From an uncultured Corynebacterium sp. (GTDB lineage Bacteria > Actinomycetota > Actinomycetes > Mycobacteriales > Mycobacteriaceae): a DNA stretch of 64,000 nt. The translations under genes were made by a program, and so were the position numbers. Numbering within the stretch: position 1 is the stretch's first letter; the number at the start of each line of letters is the position of its first letter. The DNA is taken from the NCBI GenBank assembly GCA_943914355.1, contig CALUBS010000003.1:52286-116285 (forward strand). The letters run 5' to 3'. Shown one piece after another: positions 1-10,106 of this stretch. The notes under the pieces were generated by a model. The model saw only the letters and a list, made by a program, of their open reading frames with translations, was not told the origin of the DNA and did no database searches.

Positions 1-437
1 GAAATCCGGTCGAGTTCGCGCTGCGCATGGAGAAGGTCTTTTAAAGCCCTTCTTAAGGGATAAGATTCCGCGGATAATGTCCTTGGATCCCATTCCATCC
101 CGATGCCTAATTGAAAAAGGTGCAGGTTGAAACCTTTTAGCGCTGTGCGGTTGAGTTGAAGGGTATTAATAATTTCAGCTCGGAGCCGCTCTGCAAAACC
201 GGCAGATGCCGTGTCATTAAGGATGCGCCAACCGCGATCTGACGCGGTGTCTTCGAAAGCATTGAGCAACACCGTCTTGCCGATACCGCGTGGACCCACG
301 ACGAGAGAAATACGTTCATGGGATCCGGGGCCATCGTCCAAGGCATAAGCGAACTCCTCAATGGAGTCTTTACGGCCAGCTAGGTAGGGAGGCGTGGCTC
401 CAAGCGTGGCGGTAAACGGATTCTTCCGGTGGGTCAT
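1..437 (-). CDS. AAA-type ATP-binding protein, N-terminal part (cut by window edge)
   Basis: An open frame starts at the ATG at 437 and runs off the left edge with no stop, giving 145 codons. About 50 residues in, the protein reads LVVGPRGIGKTVLLNAFED, a clear Walker A P-loop. The lead-in (NPFTATLGATPPYLAGR, then a stretch of acidic and small residues) is typical of actinobacterial stand-alone ATP-binding proteins that carry an N-terminal AAA domain and a C-terminal helical or wHTH part. The later domains lie outside the window, so the job of the protein cannot be stated. It is divergent from nothing close by; the next gene on the right is also on the minus strand but is separated by about 110 bp of AT-richer DNA that probably holds its promoter. 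I am confident in the coding call and the ATPase fold, not in any function. Confidence 0.75.
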   Translation of the reverse strand, partial: MTHRKNPFTATLGATPPYLAGRKDSIEEFAYALDDGPGSHERISLVVGPRGIGKTVLLNAFEDTASDRGWRILNDTASAGFAERLRAEIINTLQLNRTALKGFNLHLFQLGIGMEWDPRTLSAESYPLRRALKDLLHAQRELDRI

Positions 438-547
438 AGCCCAAGTGTAAAACACCGCGCTTGTGTACGCTTGTTTATCTTTTGAATTTTGTTTATAAAA
501 CTATTAGGTGCCGAAACCAACGGGACTGGTTGGTTTCGGTGAGGACG

Positions 548-1606
548 CTATACCGCAGGGGGAGGGGTGACCTTGTCCAGCTGCTCGGTAATCTGCGGCC
601 ACAGCTGGCCCATGATGTCATCCCAGGTAAGGATCCACACGGCCTTGTCTTTGTCCGCTTTGCCTACGACCACGAGCTGCTCATTGCGGGAGCGCATGTG
701 ATCGAGAGTCTTTTGCACGGTGGTAGCAGAAGAGACGGAAATCGGGTCGCGGGAAAACTCGAGGACTGGGGTATCGGGATTGGCCAAGAGGGTATCGCGC
801 ACGTGCACCACGCGGGGCACGCGGGAATCCTTGGGGAAGACGAGCACGCGCATAATGTTTTTGCGCAGGACGAGCTCTTGGAGCTGTTCCACCGTGGCAT
901 CGGAAGGCAGCGGCACTACCTCTGAGCCGTGGGCGCGCGCCATGGCGCCTACCGTGGAGTTCTCGAGCTCGATGACATCGGAAATCTGATTGGCGGAATT
1001 ATCGTCAAGCGCGCCGGTCTCGCGGGAGTGCTCGACCAAGGTGCGCAGCGTCTCGGCATCGTAGCCGGCAGCACCGGCGCGATCGACCGGTCTCTCACCC
1101 GTCATGGCCACCAATTTATTGGCCATCGTGTTAATCCACTTCAACAGCGGGCGGAAGACCCACACGAACCCACGGGCGGGGATGGCGATGACCTGCAGGG
1201 CGGATTCTGGGTGCGCGATGGCCCAAGACTTGGGCGCCATTTCGCCCAGCACCAAGTGCAGGAAGGTGACGATGAACAGGGCGAGGATGAAGCTGGCGAC
1301 ATCGGCAATGCCCAGCGGCAGGCCAAGGGCCTCCAGCGGGGCCATCAAAAGGTGATGGACCCAGGGCTTGGTCACGGCACCGAGCACGAAGGTGGCGGCG
1401 GTAATGCCCAATTGCGCGCCCGCCAGCATGATGGTCAGCTCATTGAGCGAGCGCAGGCCGGCGCGGGTGGTGCGCGAGGATTCCGCGTTTTCTTCAAGCC
1501 GGTTGCGGCGCGAGCCCATGAGGGAAAACTCGATGACCACGAAGAAGCCGGAAGCCGCAATAATGAGCAGCGTGACGATGAGGTTGAACCACCACGTATC
1601 GGTCAT
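548..1606 (-). CDS. CNNM/CorC-family membrane protein, short form (DUF21-CBS)
   Basis: A 352-residue protein with an N-terminal DUF21 (CNNM) membrane domain of about four hydrophobic segments (roughly residues 5-150), followed by a CBS-pair region (about 200-330). It lacks the C-terminal CorC_HlyC domain that its upstream neighbour has. Family members are linked to magnesium or cobalt export and are often annotated 'hemolysin'; transport by this protein is inference. Its ATG overlaps the TAA of the upstream gene by one base (TAATG), so the two are translationally coupled and probably work as a pair, which is a common arrangement in Actinobacteria. Confidence 0.85.
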   Translation of the reverse strand: MTDTWWFNLIVTLLIIAASGFFVVIEFSLMGSRRNRLEENAESSRTTRAGLRSLNELTIMLAGAQLGITAATFVLGAVTKPWVHHLLMAPLEALGLPLGIADVASFILALFIVTFLHLVLGEMAPKSWAIAHPESALQVIAIPARGFVWVFRPLLKWINTMANKLVAMTGERPVDRAGAAGYDAETLRTLVEHSRETGALDDNSANQISDVIELENSTVGAMARAHGSEVVPLPSDATVEQLQELVLRKNIMRVLVFPKDSRVPRVVHVRDTLLANPDTPVLEFSRDPISVSSATTVQKTLDHMRSRNEQLVVVGKADKDKAVWILTWDDIMGQLWPQITEQLDKVTPPPAV

Positions 1607-2997
1607 TATGCCTCCTCCTCTTCTTCTTCTTCGCTGTCATGAACGTATTCCTCAATAAGTTCGATGGCCAGGGAGGATGGCACGTGGCGGTCTACGTCAT
1701 CCACGCGCATGCGAATGGAGCGAGTCGGTGCTTCGTCCTGATCCACCCAGTCGTCCGGCTCGGCCTCTAGGTCGATGGTGTGGACCTCGCCTACCTCTGG
1801 CAGGGCGCCAGCATGCGCGATGAGCAGGCCGGCGATGGTTTCAAAATCGCCCTCCGGAAGATCGTGGCCAATGGCGCGCTCGATTTCATCCAGCGGCGTG
1901 TCGCCATCCACCAGCCAGTGGGATTCGTCCTGCTCGGTGATTTCTTCGGTTTCCTCGATATCGTGCTCATCGGTGACATCGCCCAAGATCTCTTCGGCCA
2001 AGTCCTCCATGGTGACGATGCCGACAAATCCGCCGTACTCATCGATGACGCAGGCCAGCTTTTGTTCCTCGCCGCGCAATTCATCGACGACATCGGGAAG
2101 CGGCATAAGCTCCGGAACCACCAGGGGCTCGCGCATGATGGCGGTGGCGCTGGTGGCGGCAGGGAGATCGGATCCCAGGACATCGAAAAGATGCACTACG
2201 CCGATGGGATTGTGCTCATCATCGATGACGGGGTAGCGAGTGTGGTTTTCAGACATTAATTCGCGCACCTCGCCCAAGGTGGTGCCGGGGTCGATCACGT
2301 CCACGCGGGAGCGGGGGATCATGGCGTGCTCGACGTCGTGCTCTGGAAAGTCGAGCAAACGGTCCAAGACCATATAAGTATCCTCATCCAAAACGCCGGT
2401 TTCGTGCGAGGAATCGACGATGGATTCGAGGTCATCGGCTGTTGCGGAAGAATCGACGTCTTCTACCGGCTCGATGCGAAATAGCTTCAAAATCGCATTG
2501 GAAGAGTACTCGAAAAAGCGGATGAGCCAGCCGAAAATGCGCAGATACCACTGCGTGGACGCGGCCAAGCGCAGCGCCGTTTTCATGGGCGCGGCGATGG
2601 TGTAGTTCTTAGGGAAGAGCTCCGCGAAAAGCATCGTGGCGATGGTGGAAATAAACAGCGCCGCGATGGTGCCGATAGCCACGGATACGCCGGTGGGAAT
2701 GCCCGCGCCGCCGAGCAGCACGCCAAGGCCCTGGCCCACCAAGGGCTCTGCCACATAACCAATGAGCAGGCCGGTAATGGTAATGCCGAGCTGCGCACCG
2801 GAAAGCATGAAAGAGGTGCGCTTGGTGATGTCGAGTGCGCGCTGGGCGGATTTATCACCTTCAGCGGCCATGGACCGCAATTGGGTGCGGTCCACAGACA
2901 TGAATGAAAACTCTTGCGCCACGAAATAAGCGTTCGCGACGATGATGATTCCGATGACGACAAAGCCAGCCAGGATCATCAAAATAGCCGATAACAT
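1606..2997 (-). CDS. CNNM/CorC-family membrane protein, long form (DUF21-CBS-CorC_HlyC)
   Basis: A 463-residue protein. Residues 1-150 contain the DUF21 transmembrane domain, with the family motifs LSGAQLGIT and ELFPKNYTIA. Residues about 200-330 form a CBS pair (RYPVIDDEHNPIGVVH, then CVIDEYGGFVGIVT), and residues about 345-430 form the CorC_HlyC domain. The tail ends in a run of glutamates. The family is implicated in divalent metal efflux or regulation of transport. It is the first gene of a two-gene minus-strand operon divergent from hemW; the 149-bp gap between them must hold both promoters. Confidence 0.9.
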   Translation of the reverse strand: MLSAILMILAGFVVIGIIIVANAYFVAQEFSFMSVDRTQLRSMAAEGDKSAQRALDITKRTSFMLSGAQLGITITGLLIGYVAEPLVGQGLGVLLGGAGIPTGVSVAIGTIAALFISTIATMLFAELFPKNYTIAAPMKTALRLAASTQWYLRIFGWLIRFFEYSSNAILKLFRIEPVEDVDSSATADDLESIVDSSHETGVLDEDTYMVLDRLLDFPEHDVEHAMIPRSRVDVIDPGTTLGEVRELMSENHTRYPVIDDEHNPIGVVHLFDVLGSDLPAATSATAIMREPLVVPELMPLPDVVDELRGEEQKLACVIDEYGGFVGIVTMEDLAEEILGDVTDEHDIEETEEITEQDESHWLVDGDTPLDEIERAIGHDLPEGDFETIAGLLIAHAGALPEVGEVHTIDLEAEPDDWVDQDEAPTRSIRMRVDDVDRHVPSSLAIELIEEYVHDSEEEEEEEA

Positions 2998-3146
2998 GAG
3001 TTACTCCCCACCGCCTATAAGGTGGCGGGGACATCGACTGGGAGGCTCCACTGAAGGTACCTTTCTATACGCGGGAAGTTGGCAATATACTACATGTTTA
3101 ACACCCATTTCGGCCATTTTGTTCCCCGCCTATTAGGGTTTGATTC

Positions 3147-4286
3147 ATGACTGAACCATTCGGGCTGTATATCCACGTTCCCTTTTGCGCCACCCGCTGC
3201 GGCTATTGCGATTTCAATACCTATACCCCCGGCGAGTTGGGCAGCCCGCGCGATCTCACTGGACCGTACCTCGACGCCCTAGACAAGGAGCTGGAGATGG
3301 CGGCTGGCCGCGTGGGGCGCACCGCGGATACGGTTTTCATCGGCGGCGGCACTCCCTCGCTCTTGGGAGGCCAGGGCCTGAGCCGCATCCTGGATACGGT
3401 GCGCTCTACTTTTGGGCTTAGCCCAGGTGCCGAGGTCACCACCGAGTCCAACCCGGAGTCCACCTCGCCGGAGTACTTTGCCGCGCTTGCCGATGCCGGC
3501 TTTAACCGCATCAGCCTCGGCATGCAGTCCGCCTCGCACAGCGTGCTCCAGGTGCTCGAGCGCGCCCACACCCCCGGGCGCGCCTTCGACGCCGCGCGCG
3601 AGGCCCGTGCTGCTGGCTTCCAGCACGTTAACCTCGACATGATTTACGGCACGCCCACCGAAACCGACGATAACGTCCGAGAGACCTTGGACCGCGTGCT
3701 CGAGACTGGCGTCGACCACGTCAGCGCGTATTCGCTCATCGTAGAAGACGGCACCCGTATGGCCCGCAAGGTGAATAAGGGACTGTTGCCCGCTCCGGAT
3801 GAAGACGTGCTGGCCCGGCGCTACGAAATGATTTCCTCCACTCTGGAAGACGCCGGATTCGAGTGGTACGAGGTCTCCAATTGGTCGCTACCCGGCGGCG
3901 AATGCGAGCACAACCGCATTTATTGGGTGGACGGCAACTGGTGGGGCGCAGGTCCCGGTGCGCACTCCCACCTAGGCGACGAGCGTTTTTATAACGTCAA
4001 GCACCCCAACCGCTATATCCAAACGATAGGAAACGGTGAGCTGGCCATCAAAGACAGTGAAACCCTAACGGAGGCAGATCGCCACATGGAAAAGGTGATG
4101 CTCGGCCTGCGCCTGCGCGAGGGCATCCCAGAATCCTGGCTCGATGCCCACGCAGCCCCTGCGTTGGAGGGCTTCATCGACCGCGGCCTGCTCGAGCGCG
4201 CCGGCCAGCGCGTGCGCGTGACCAAGCGCGGGCGCCTGCTTGCCGATGGCATCGTCTCCGATCTCCTCATCGCCGAAGAGTCCTAG
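3147..4286 (+). CDS. hemW: heme chaperone HemW (radical SAM, formerly 'oxygen-independent coproporphyrinogen oxidase-like')
   Basis: A 379-residue protein, the normal HemW length. It has the radical-SAM cysteine motif C-x3-C-x2-C at residues 14, 18 and 21 (FCATRCGYCDF), and the SAM-binding FIGGGTPSLL follows at about residue 66. HemW binds heme and delivers it to respiratory enzymes; the related HemN makes protoporphyrinogen. The cysteine following the cluster motif in HemN (CxxxCxxCxC) is replaced by Phe here (CGYCDF), which supports HemW over HemN. It lies directly upstream of hrcA-dnaJ, the usual context for this gene in Actinobacteria. Confidence 0.92.
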   Translation: MTEPFGLYIHVPFCATRCGYCDFNTYTPGELGSPRDLTGPYLDALDKELEMAAGRVGRTADTVFIGGGTPSLLGGQGLSRILDTVRSTFGLSPGAEVTTESNPESTSPEYFAALADAGFNRISLGMQSASHSVLQVLERAHTPGRAFDAAREARAAGFQHVNLDMIYGTPTETDDNVRETLDRVLETGVDHVSAYSLIVEDGTRMARKVNKGLLPAPDEDVLARRYEMISSTLEDAGFEWYEVSNWSLPGGECEHNRIYWVDGNWWGAGPGAHSHLGDERFYNVKHPNRYIQTIGNGELAIKDSETLTEADRHMEKVMLGLRLREGIPESWLDAHAAPALEGFIDRGLLERAGQRVRVTKRGRLLADGIVSDLLIAEES

Positions 4287-4366
4287 CCGCCGTCAGAAAG
4301 TTCTTATATTTGCCCCTGAACCACCAAAACCTCTTATTCGGGCTTATTATTGTTAGACTTTTAAGG

Positions 4367-4396
4367 TTGGCACTGGATTTACGCTGTATTTATAGA
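4367..4396 (+). promoter_or_regulatory. probable promoter of the hrcA-dnaJ operon
   Basis: A TTGGCA -35-like box at 4367-4372 and TATAGA at 4391-4396 are separated by 18 bp, 54 bp before the hrcA start. No CIRCE inverted repeat (TTAGCACTC-N9-GAGTGCTAA) is visible here, so HrcA autoregulation through CIRCE is not supported by this stretch. Confidence 0.45.
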
Positions 4397-4450
4397 GAGA
4401 CGTCGGTACATCGACTTAAACTAACCCGCAGAGAATAGGAGCGTTGAGAA

Positions 4451-5491
4451 GTGTCCACCTCAACTGATGCCCGCCGCAAGGAGGTCCTGCGGGCCATCGT
4501 TGCGGATTACATTGCCTCCCAGGAACCCGTGGGATCCAAAACGCTGGTGGAGCGCTACCGGCTGGGCGTTTCTTCCGCGACCATCCGCAATGACATGGCC
4601 GTGCTGGAATCGCAGGGGCTGATTTCGCAGCAGCATGCCAGTTCCGGGCGCGTTCCCACGCAGCAGGGCTACCGGCAGTTCGTTGATTCTCTCCACGAGG
4701 TTAAGCCGCTTTCTACCCCGGAGCGCAAAGCGATGCTGAACTTCCTGGAAGGCGGGGTAGACCTCGAAGATGTGCTTCGCCGCTCCGTGCAGCTTTTGGC
4801 CCAGGTCACGGAGCAGGCGGCCGTGGTGCAGCTGCCCAATTTGAAGGTCTCACGCGTCAAGCACTGCGAGGTGGTCACGCTATCTCCGGTGCGGGTGCTG
4901 CTCGTGCTGATTACGGATAATGGCCGCGTGGATCAACGAAACGTGGAACTGGATGAGGTCATTGACCAAGACCAGACATATCGCCTGCGGGACATCGTCA
5001 ATAATGCGCTGGTGGGCAAAACGCTTACTGATGCTTCCGTGGAACTCGCCCACCTCGTCGATGACGCTCCTCTAGATATCCGCCACCACGTACTCAAGGT
5101 GGCGACCACGCTCATTGAAACCTTGGTGGAACAACCTTCTGATCGCCTGATTATGGCGGGGACCTCCAACCTCACCCGCGTCGCCCGCGAATTCCCAGAA
5201 GGCCTGCCCAAAATTATCGAGGCTTTAGAAGAACAGGTCGTCGTCCTGAAATTGTTGGCGCGGGTGCCGGATCTGGGCAATGTTTCCGTGGTGATTGGAG
5301 ACGAAAACGAAGAGGATCAACTGCGTGATGCCTCCGTCGTGGCCGCCGGCTATGGCTTTGGAACCGGGGGACAGGTGGCGACGCTGGGCGGCCTCGGCGT
5401 GGTGGGTCCGACGTTTATGGACTATTCGGGAACAATCTCTAAGGTCTCTGCTGTTGCACAATACGTAAGCGAAATTTTGGCCGGCGAGTAG
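4451..5491 (+). CDS. hrcA: heat-inducible transcription repressor HrcA
   Basis: A 346-residue protein starting at GTG. The N-terminus carries a winged helix-turn-helix (about residues 5-75, with [22 protein letters not shown] as the recognition region). The rest is the GAF-like HrcA domain, ending in the family motif about [19 protein letters not shown]. HrcA represses chaperone genes by binding CIRCE sites; in Actinobacteria it often controls groEL and dnaJ2. dnaJ follows after 80 bp in the same direction. Confidence 0.95.
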   Translation: MSTSTDARRKEVLRAIVADYIASQEPVGSKTLVERYRLGVSSATIRNDMAVLESQGLISQQHASSGRVPTQQGYRQFVDSLHEVKPLSTPERKAMLNFLEGGVDLEDVLRRSVQLLAQVTEQAAVVQLPNLKVSRVKHCEVVTLSPVRVLLVLITDNGRVDQRNVELDEVIDQDQTYRLRDIVNNALVGKTLTDASVELAHLVDDAPLDIRHHVLKVATTLIETLVEQPSDRLIMAGTSNLTRVAREFPEGLPKIIEALEEQVVVLKLLARVPDLGNVSVVIGDENEEDQLRDASVVAAGYGFGTGGQVATLGGLGVVGPTFMDYSGTISKVSAVAQYVSEILAGE

Positions 5492-5571
5492 TGCGGGTAG
5501 ACTAGCCGGTCGCTACATAAATTTTTTCAAGGTAATACCAACAAGACGATCGAGAAGGAATATCTCTAACA

Positions 5572-6729
5572 GTGGCTCGTGACTATTACGGCATCCTCGG
5601 TGTTGATAAGGACGCAACGGACCAGGAAATTAAGAAGGCGTACCGCAAGCTGGCCCGCAAGTATCACCCGGATGTGAACCCGGATGATGAGGCAGCGGCG
5701 GAGAAATTTCGTGAGGCCTCGGTAGCCCAAGAAGTTTTGCTGGATCCGCAAAAGCGCCAGATCGTCGATATGGGCGGCGATCCCATGGAGCAAGGCGGCG
5801 GTGGCGGCGCCGGTGCCGGCGGATTTAGCGGCTTCGGCGGCGGAGGCTTAGGCGATATCTTCGCCGAGTTCTTCGGCGGTGGCGCCGGCGGCGGATCCCG
5901 CGGACCTAAGTCGCGCGTGCAGCCTGGCAACGACGCCCTCCTGCGCACCCGCATTAGCCTGGAAGAGGCCTATACCGGTCTAAAGAAGAAGGTTACCGTT
6001 GATACCGCGGTGCTGTGCGATTCCTGCGGCGGCACCGGCTCGAACTCCAAGTCCAAGCCTGTTACCTGCGATAACTGCAATGGCATGGGTGAAATCCAGG
6101 AGATGCAGCGCAGCTTCTTGGGCAACGTGATGACCAGCCGCCCGTGCCCGAAGTGCCAGGGCTTTGGCGAAATCATTGAGGACCCCTGCAACCAGTGCGC
6201 CGGCGATGGCCGCGTGAAAAAGCGTCGCGATCTTACGGTCTCTATCCCGGCCGGCATTAACGATGGCATGCGCATCCGCATGGCGTCCCAGGGCGAGGTC
6301 GGCCACGGCGGCGGACCCGCAGGTGACCTTTACGTGGAGGTACACACCCAAGAACACGAGGTTTTCCAGCGCAATGCGGATGACCTGAACGTCACCGTGC
6401 ACGTGCCGATGATCGATGCTGCGCTGGGCACCAACTTCACCATCGATCAACTCAATGGCGAAGAGCTCACCATCGATATCGAGCCGGGCACCCAGCCAGG
6501 CGAGTCCATCAAGGTCGAAGGCGCGGGCATGCCACGCCTGCGCACCGATGGCTACGGCAGCCTGTTTGCCCACGTGGACGTGGTCGTTCCCAAGGACTTG
6601 GACCGCAAGAGCCGCGAGGCGCTGGAAAAGATCCGCAATACCCGCGATGAGGGCGCCCGTGTGCGCACCGCCAGCGACGGGCAGGAAGACTCCTTCTTTA
6701 CCCGCCTGCGCGATAAGTTCCGCCGCTAA
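5572..6729 (+). CDS. dnaJ: chaperone protein DnaJ (DnaJ2 type)
   Basis: A 385-residue co-chaperone starting at GTG ([12 protein letters not shown]). It has a J domain at residues 1-70 with the HPD tripeptide (KYHPDVNP), then a Gly/Phe-rich linker. The zinc-finger region has four CxxCxGxG-type repeats ([32 protein letters not shown]), followed by the two C-terminal beta domains. It stimulates DnaK ATPase and holds unfolded clients. As the copy next to hrcA it is the DnaJ2 paralogue. The stop TAA overlaps the ATG of rsmE by one base. Confidence 0.95.
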   Translation: MARDYYGILGVDKDATDQEIKKAYRKLARKYHPDVNPDDEAAAEKFREASVAQEVLLDPQKRQIVDMGGDPMEQGGGGGAGAGGFSGFGGGGLGDIFAEFFGGGAGGGSRGPKSRVQPGNDALLRTRISLEEAYTGLKKKVTVDTAVLCDSCGGTGSNSKSKPVTCDNCNGMGEIQEMQRSFLGNVMTSRPCPKCQGFGEIIEDPCNQCAGDGRVKKRRDLTVSIPAGINDGMRIRMASQGEVGHGGGPAGDLYVEVHTQEHEVFQRNADDLNVTVHVPMIDAALGTNFTIDQLNGEELTIDIEPGTQPGESIKVEGAGMPRLRTDGYGSLFAHVDVVVPKDLDRKSREALEKIRNTRDEGARVRTASDGQEDSFFTRLRDKFRR

Positions 6730-7472
6730 TGTCGCTGCCCGTCTTCATCCACCCGGATCTCTCCGCCGCCGAGGCCGGAGACAGCATCACGCTGTCGGGG
6801 CCCGAGGCGCGCCATGCCGTGACGGTCAAGCGGATGCAACAGGGGGAGAAGCTAGCGCTTATCGATGGCACCGGTATCCGCCTCACCCTCTCCGTCACCG
6901 AGACCTCTGGCAAGGACCGCTTAGCCGGCACCGTCGAGTCCGTTACCCACATCCCCGAGCCAAATCCGCGGGTAACGGTGGTGCAGGCGATCCCTAAATC
7001 CGAGCGCGCTGAGCTGGCCGTTGACCTGGCTACCCAAGCTGGGGCGGATGAGATCATCGCCTGGCAGGCGGATCGCTGCGTGGCTAAGTGGGATGGGAAG
7101 AAGGCTCCGAAGGCCGTCGCCAAATGGCAGGCCGCCGCTGAAGCAGCCGCAAAGCAATCCCGGCGAGACCGCATCCCGCAGGTTCGCGGTCCGCTGACCA
7201 CCCGCCAACTGGTTGCGGAACTGGCAGAGCGCGCAGAATCCGCGAGCGTGCTAGTCCTGCACGAGGAAGCCACCGAATCCATCCGCGAGGTGGACCTGCG
7301 CGGCGAGGTCTTCCTCTTGGTCGGCCCCGAGGGCGGCATCGGGGAAAAAGAGCTGACAACACTGTGCGAGGCCGGGGCCGTTCCCATCAAATTGGGCCCA
7401 GAGGTTTTGCGCACCGCCAGCGCGGCGATGGTGGCTTTGGCGGCTATCGGCATGCGGACTGAGCGCTGGTAG
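6729..7472 (+). CDS. rsmE: 16S rRNA (uracil(1498)-N(3))-methyltransferase RsmE
   Basis: A 247-residue SPOUT methyltransferase. It has an N-terminal PUA-like domain (about 15-75, GPEARHAVTVKRM) and a C-terminal trefoil-knot SAM-binding domain (LLVGPEGGIGEKE, then LGPEVLRTASAAMVAL). The enzyme methylates U1498 of 16S rRNA. It is translationally coupled to dnaJ (TAATG). Length and motifs are standard. Confidence 0.93.
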   Translation: MSLPVFIHPDLSAAEAGDSITLSGPEARHAVTVKRMQQGEKLALIDGTGIRLTLSVTETSGKDRLAGTVESVTHIPEPNPRVTVVQAIPKSERAELAVDLATQAGADEIIAWQADRCVAKWDGKKAPKAVAKWQAAAEAAAKQSRRDRIPQVRGPLTTRQLVAELAERAESASVLVLHEEATESIREVDLRGEVFLLVGPEGGIGEKELTTLCEAGAVPIKLGPEVLRTASAAMVALAAIGMRTERW

Positions 7473-7482
7473 CCTATTAGAC

Positions 7483-8460
7483 GTGCCTATCATCACCAAG
7501 AAATGTGAGATCGATTCCGCGTATGTCAGCAGCGTATTGGGCAGCGCGGACGATAACCTCCGCGTGCTCAATGACCGCCTCGATGCGGACCTTTTTGCCC
7601 GGGGCAATATTGTCACCGTCACCGGCCCCGATTACGAGGTAGCCCGCGCGGCGAAGATCCTCGATGAGCTCGAGGCCATCGCCAGGCGCGGCCATGCTGT
7701 ATCCACCGATACGGTCAAGCACACCATGGACATGGTGGCCGTGGAGGCGCCGCAGTCGGTAGCGGCGGCGATGGCGGCGGACATCGTCAAGCGCCGCGGC
7801 AAGTCGATCCGTCCCAAGACGGTGGGGCAATCCGAATATGTGCAGGCCATCGACAATAATACGGTGGTCTTTGGCATTGGCCCGGCCGGTTCAGGAAAGA
7901 CCTATCTGGCGGTGGCGAAGGCCGTGCAGGCCCTGCAAAATAAACAGGTCTCGCGCATTATTCTTACCCGTCCGGCGGTTGAGGCGGGCGAAAACCTGGG
8001 CTTTTTGCCGGGTACGCTCAATGACAAGATTGACCCGTATCTGCGCCCGCTTTATGACGCGCTGCGAGACATGCTCGATCCAGAGATGATCCCCAAGCTT
8101 ATGGATGCCGGCATCATCGAGGTCGCCCCGCTGGCGTATATGCGCGGGCGCACGCTCAATGATGCATTTGTCATCCTTGATGAGGCGCAAAACACCACGC
8201 CGGCGCAAATGAAGATGTTTTTGACCCGTCTGGGCTTTGGTTCCACCATCGTGGTCACCGGCGATATCTCCCAGGTGGATCTCCCGCGCGGCCAGATTTC
8301 CGGTCTGCGTATCGTGCGGCGGATCCTCAATAACGTGGATGATATCCACTTTGCGGATCTCAGCGCCCAAGACGTGGTGCGTCACCAGCTGGTGGGCCGC
8401 ATCGTGGATGCTTATGATTCCTTTGATAATAAAAAGGCTGCGGAATACGAAGGGGAATAA
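7483..8460 (+). CDS. phoH: PhoH family ATPase
   Basis: A 325-residue protein starting at GTG. The N-terminal 100 residues are a small KH-like domain. A P-loop NTPase domain follows, with Walker A GPAGSGKTYLA and Walker B AFVILDEAQNTT. The family is a superfamily 1-like ATPase linked to RNA metabolism; its exact activity is not settled. It is adjacent to ybeY (8460/8461), the usual phoH-ybeY pair associated with ribosome quality control and 16S rRNA maturation. Confidence 0.93.
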   Translation: MPIITKKCEIDSAYVSSVLGSADDNLRVLNDRLDADLFARGNIVTVTGPDYEVARAAKILDELEAIARRGHAVSTDTVKHTMDMVAVEAPQSVAAAMAADIVKRRGKSIRPKTVGQSEYVQAIDNNTVVFGIGPAGSGKTYLAVAKAVQALQNKQVSRIILTRPAVEAGENLGFLPGTLNDKIDPYLRPLYDALRDMLDPEMIPKLMDAGIIEVAPLAYMRGRTLNDAFVILDEAQNTTPAQMKMFLTRLGFGSTIVVTGDISQVDLPRGQISGLRIVRRILNNVDDIHFADLSAQDVVRHQLVGRIVDAYDSFDNKKAAEYEGE

Positions 8461-9081
8461 GTGAGTATCGAATTTCTCAATGAGTCGGGTTTTGATGGCG
8501 TCAACGAGGAGATGCTGATCGATGTCGCCTCCTATGCCTTCGGCGCCATGGATATCAACCCCGATGCGGAATGCACCATTACCTGCGTGGACCTGAAATC
8601 CATCGAGGATCTGCACATCCGTTGGATGGACTTGGAAGGCCCTACCGATGTGATGAGTTTTCCCATGGATGAGCTCACCCCCGGCGCCACTTCTGGTGGC
8701 GGGCGCCCCGATGCCGCCGATCCGGGACCTGCCATGCTTGGCGATATCGTATTGTGCCCCGAGTTTGCCCTCCGCCAGGCCGATGCCGCCGGGCATTCGC
8801 TCGGGCACGAGCTCGCGCTATTGACGGTGCACGGCTGCCTGCACTTGCTGGGCTACGATCACGCCACCGCGGCGGAGGAAAAGGAAATGTTTGCCCGGCA
8901 GAATGAGCTGCTGGCGGATTGGTACGATGACCTCGCCGCTCGCGGGAAAAGCTACCAGCCAAAGCCCTCGGGCCCGAAGGCCTTTCCGGATGCCGCCGAG
9001 CGAGCCCGCCTCGATGAACAGGTACCCGGCGGCGGAATTCCGGCCATCGGGGAGCCACGGGACGAGGAACCCCACGAATAA
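8461..9081 (+). CDS. ybeY: endoribonuclease YbeY (rRNA maturation factor)
   Basis: A 206-residue protein whose GTG start follows the phoH stop codon directly. The zinc-binding signature H-x3-H-x5-H is present in [13 protein letters not shown]. The family trims 16S rRNA 3' ends. Beyond about residue 160 there is a proline- and acid-rich tail of roughly 45 residues that is not part of the catalytic fold. In many Actinobacteria ybeY is followed by a CNNM gene and era; here a kinase pseudogene, an amidase and a lipoprotein lie between ybeY and era. Confidence 0.93.
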   Translation: MSIEFLNESGFDGVNEEMLIDVASYAFGAMDINPDAECTITCVDLKSIEDLHIRWMDLEGPTDVMSFPMDELTPGATSGGGRPDAADPGPAMLGDIVLCPEFALRQADAAGHSLGHELALLTVHGCLHLLGYDHATAAEEKEMFARQNELLADWYDDLAARGKSYQPKPSGPKAFPDAAERARLDEQVPGGGIPAIGEPRDEEPHE

Positions 9082-9132
9082 TTTCGCCCCTTCCTTTGTC
9101 TCTGTGCACAGTCAGTAGCACAATGGATAGCT

Positions 9133-9980
9133 ATGACTATCCTTTCCATTCAGTCTCACGTCACCTACGGCCACGTGGGAAATTCCGCGGCCGTATTTCC
9201 CCTCCAGCGCGCCGGCCACGAAGTGTGGCCCGTGCACACGGTGAACTTCTCCAACCACACCGGATACGGTGACTGGGGCGGACCGATGATTCCGGCTAGT
9301 GATGTCACGTCGATCATCGATGGCATCGAAAAGCGCGGTGCTTTTGAAAATATCGACGCCATCCTTTCCGGCTACCAAGGCGGCTCCGATATTGCCGATG
9401 CCATCGTGGACACCGTCCGCCGCATCAAGGCCGTCAACCCCAAGGCGCTCTATGCTTGCGACCCCGTGATGGGTAATGCGAAGTCGGGCTGCTTCGTTTC
9501 CGATGACATTCCGCCACTGCTGCGTGACCGCGTGGTGCCCGTGGCCGATATCATCACCCCGAACCAATTTGAGCTGGGCTATCTGACCGATACCGAGGTC
9601 AGCACCTTGGACGAGACCTTGGCGGCGGTGAAGAAGGCGCAGGAAATGGGGCCGAAGACGGTATTGGTTACCTCGTAAAGCGCCCGGAAACCCCTGCAGA
9701 TCAGATCGAGATGCTGGCCGTTGATGGTGAGCGCGCTTTCTTGCTCTCGACCCCGCTGTTGCCGGTTAAGCGTAACGGCTCTGGTGACGTGACCGCGGCG
9801 CTGTTTACTGGCCACTACGTTGAAACCCATGACGTTAAAGAGGCGCTGCGCCGCACCGCATCTTCTGTCTACGAGCTTCTGCGTACGACGTATGAAGCGG
9901 AATCCACCGAGCTGCAGCTCATTCAGGCCCAGGATGCTTTTGCTCACCCGAGCATGCAATTCCAAGCGGAGGAGCTCTAA
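9133..9980 (+). pseudogene. pdxY: pyridoxal kinase, disrupted by a single-base frameshift
   Basis: The first frame (9133-9678) encodes a PfkB/ribokinase-like pyridoxal kinase: MTILSIQSHVTYGHVGNSAA at the start, then CDPVMGNAKSG and ITPNQFELGYL, ending VLVTS-stop. The second part continues in another frame from about 9676 and holds the catalytic NGSGDVTAALFTGHY motif through to the stop at 9980. Adding one G inside the sequence tcgtaaag at 9674-9681 restores a continuous protein (VTSVKRPETP). So one base is missing. Either the gene is recently dead or this is a sequencing error. The enzyme would phosphorylate pyridoxal to PLP. No other copy is visible in the window. Confidence 0.85.
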
Positions 9981-10106
9981 GGCTGCCCCAAGAGGGGATG
10001 CGGTCTGTAATTCGAGACAAGCACGTCGCTTTTCTGGTGAATACGTGAGGTTCGTCATATAGAGTGATAGGTGTAACTTAATCAACGACGTGATTGGAGT
10101 CCCGTC

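Noticed and set aside
461-1642. Long plus-strand frames opposite the CNNM genes
   Set aside because: They are antisense shadows of well-supported minus-strand genes, typical in GC-rich DNA, and their proteins are low-complexity.
2998-3146. Magnesium riboswitch before the CNNM genes
   Set aside because: The 149-bp gap has a small CCACC/GGTGG hairpin near 3007-3025, but nothing resembling the conserved core of an M-box.
4287-4450. CIRCE element before hrcA
   Set aside because: No TTAGCACTC-N9-GAGTGCTAA inverted repeat is present in the gap, only a plain promoter.
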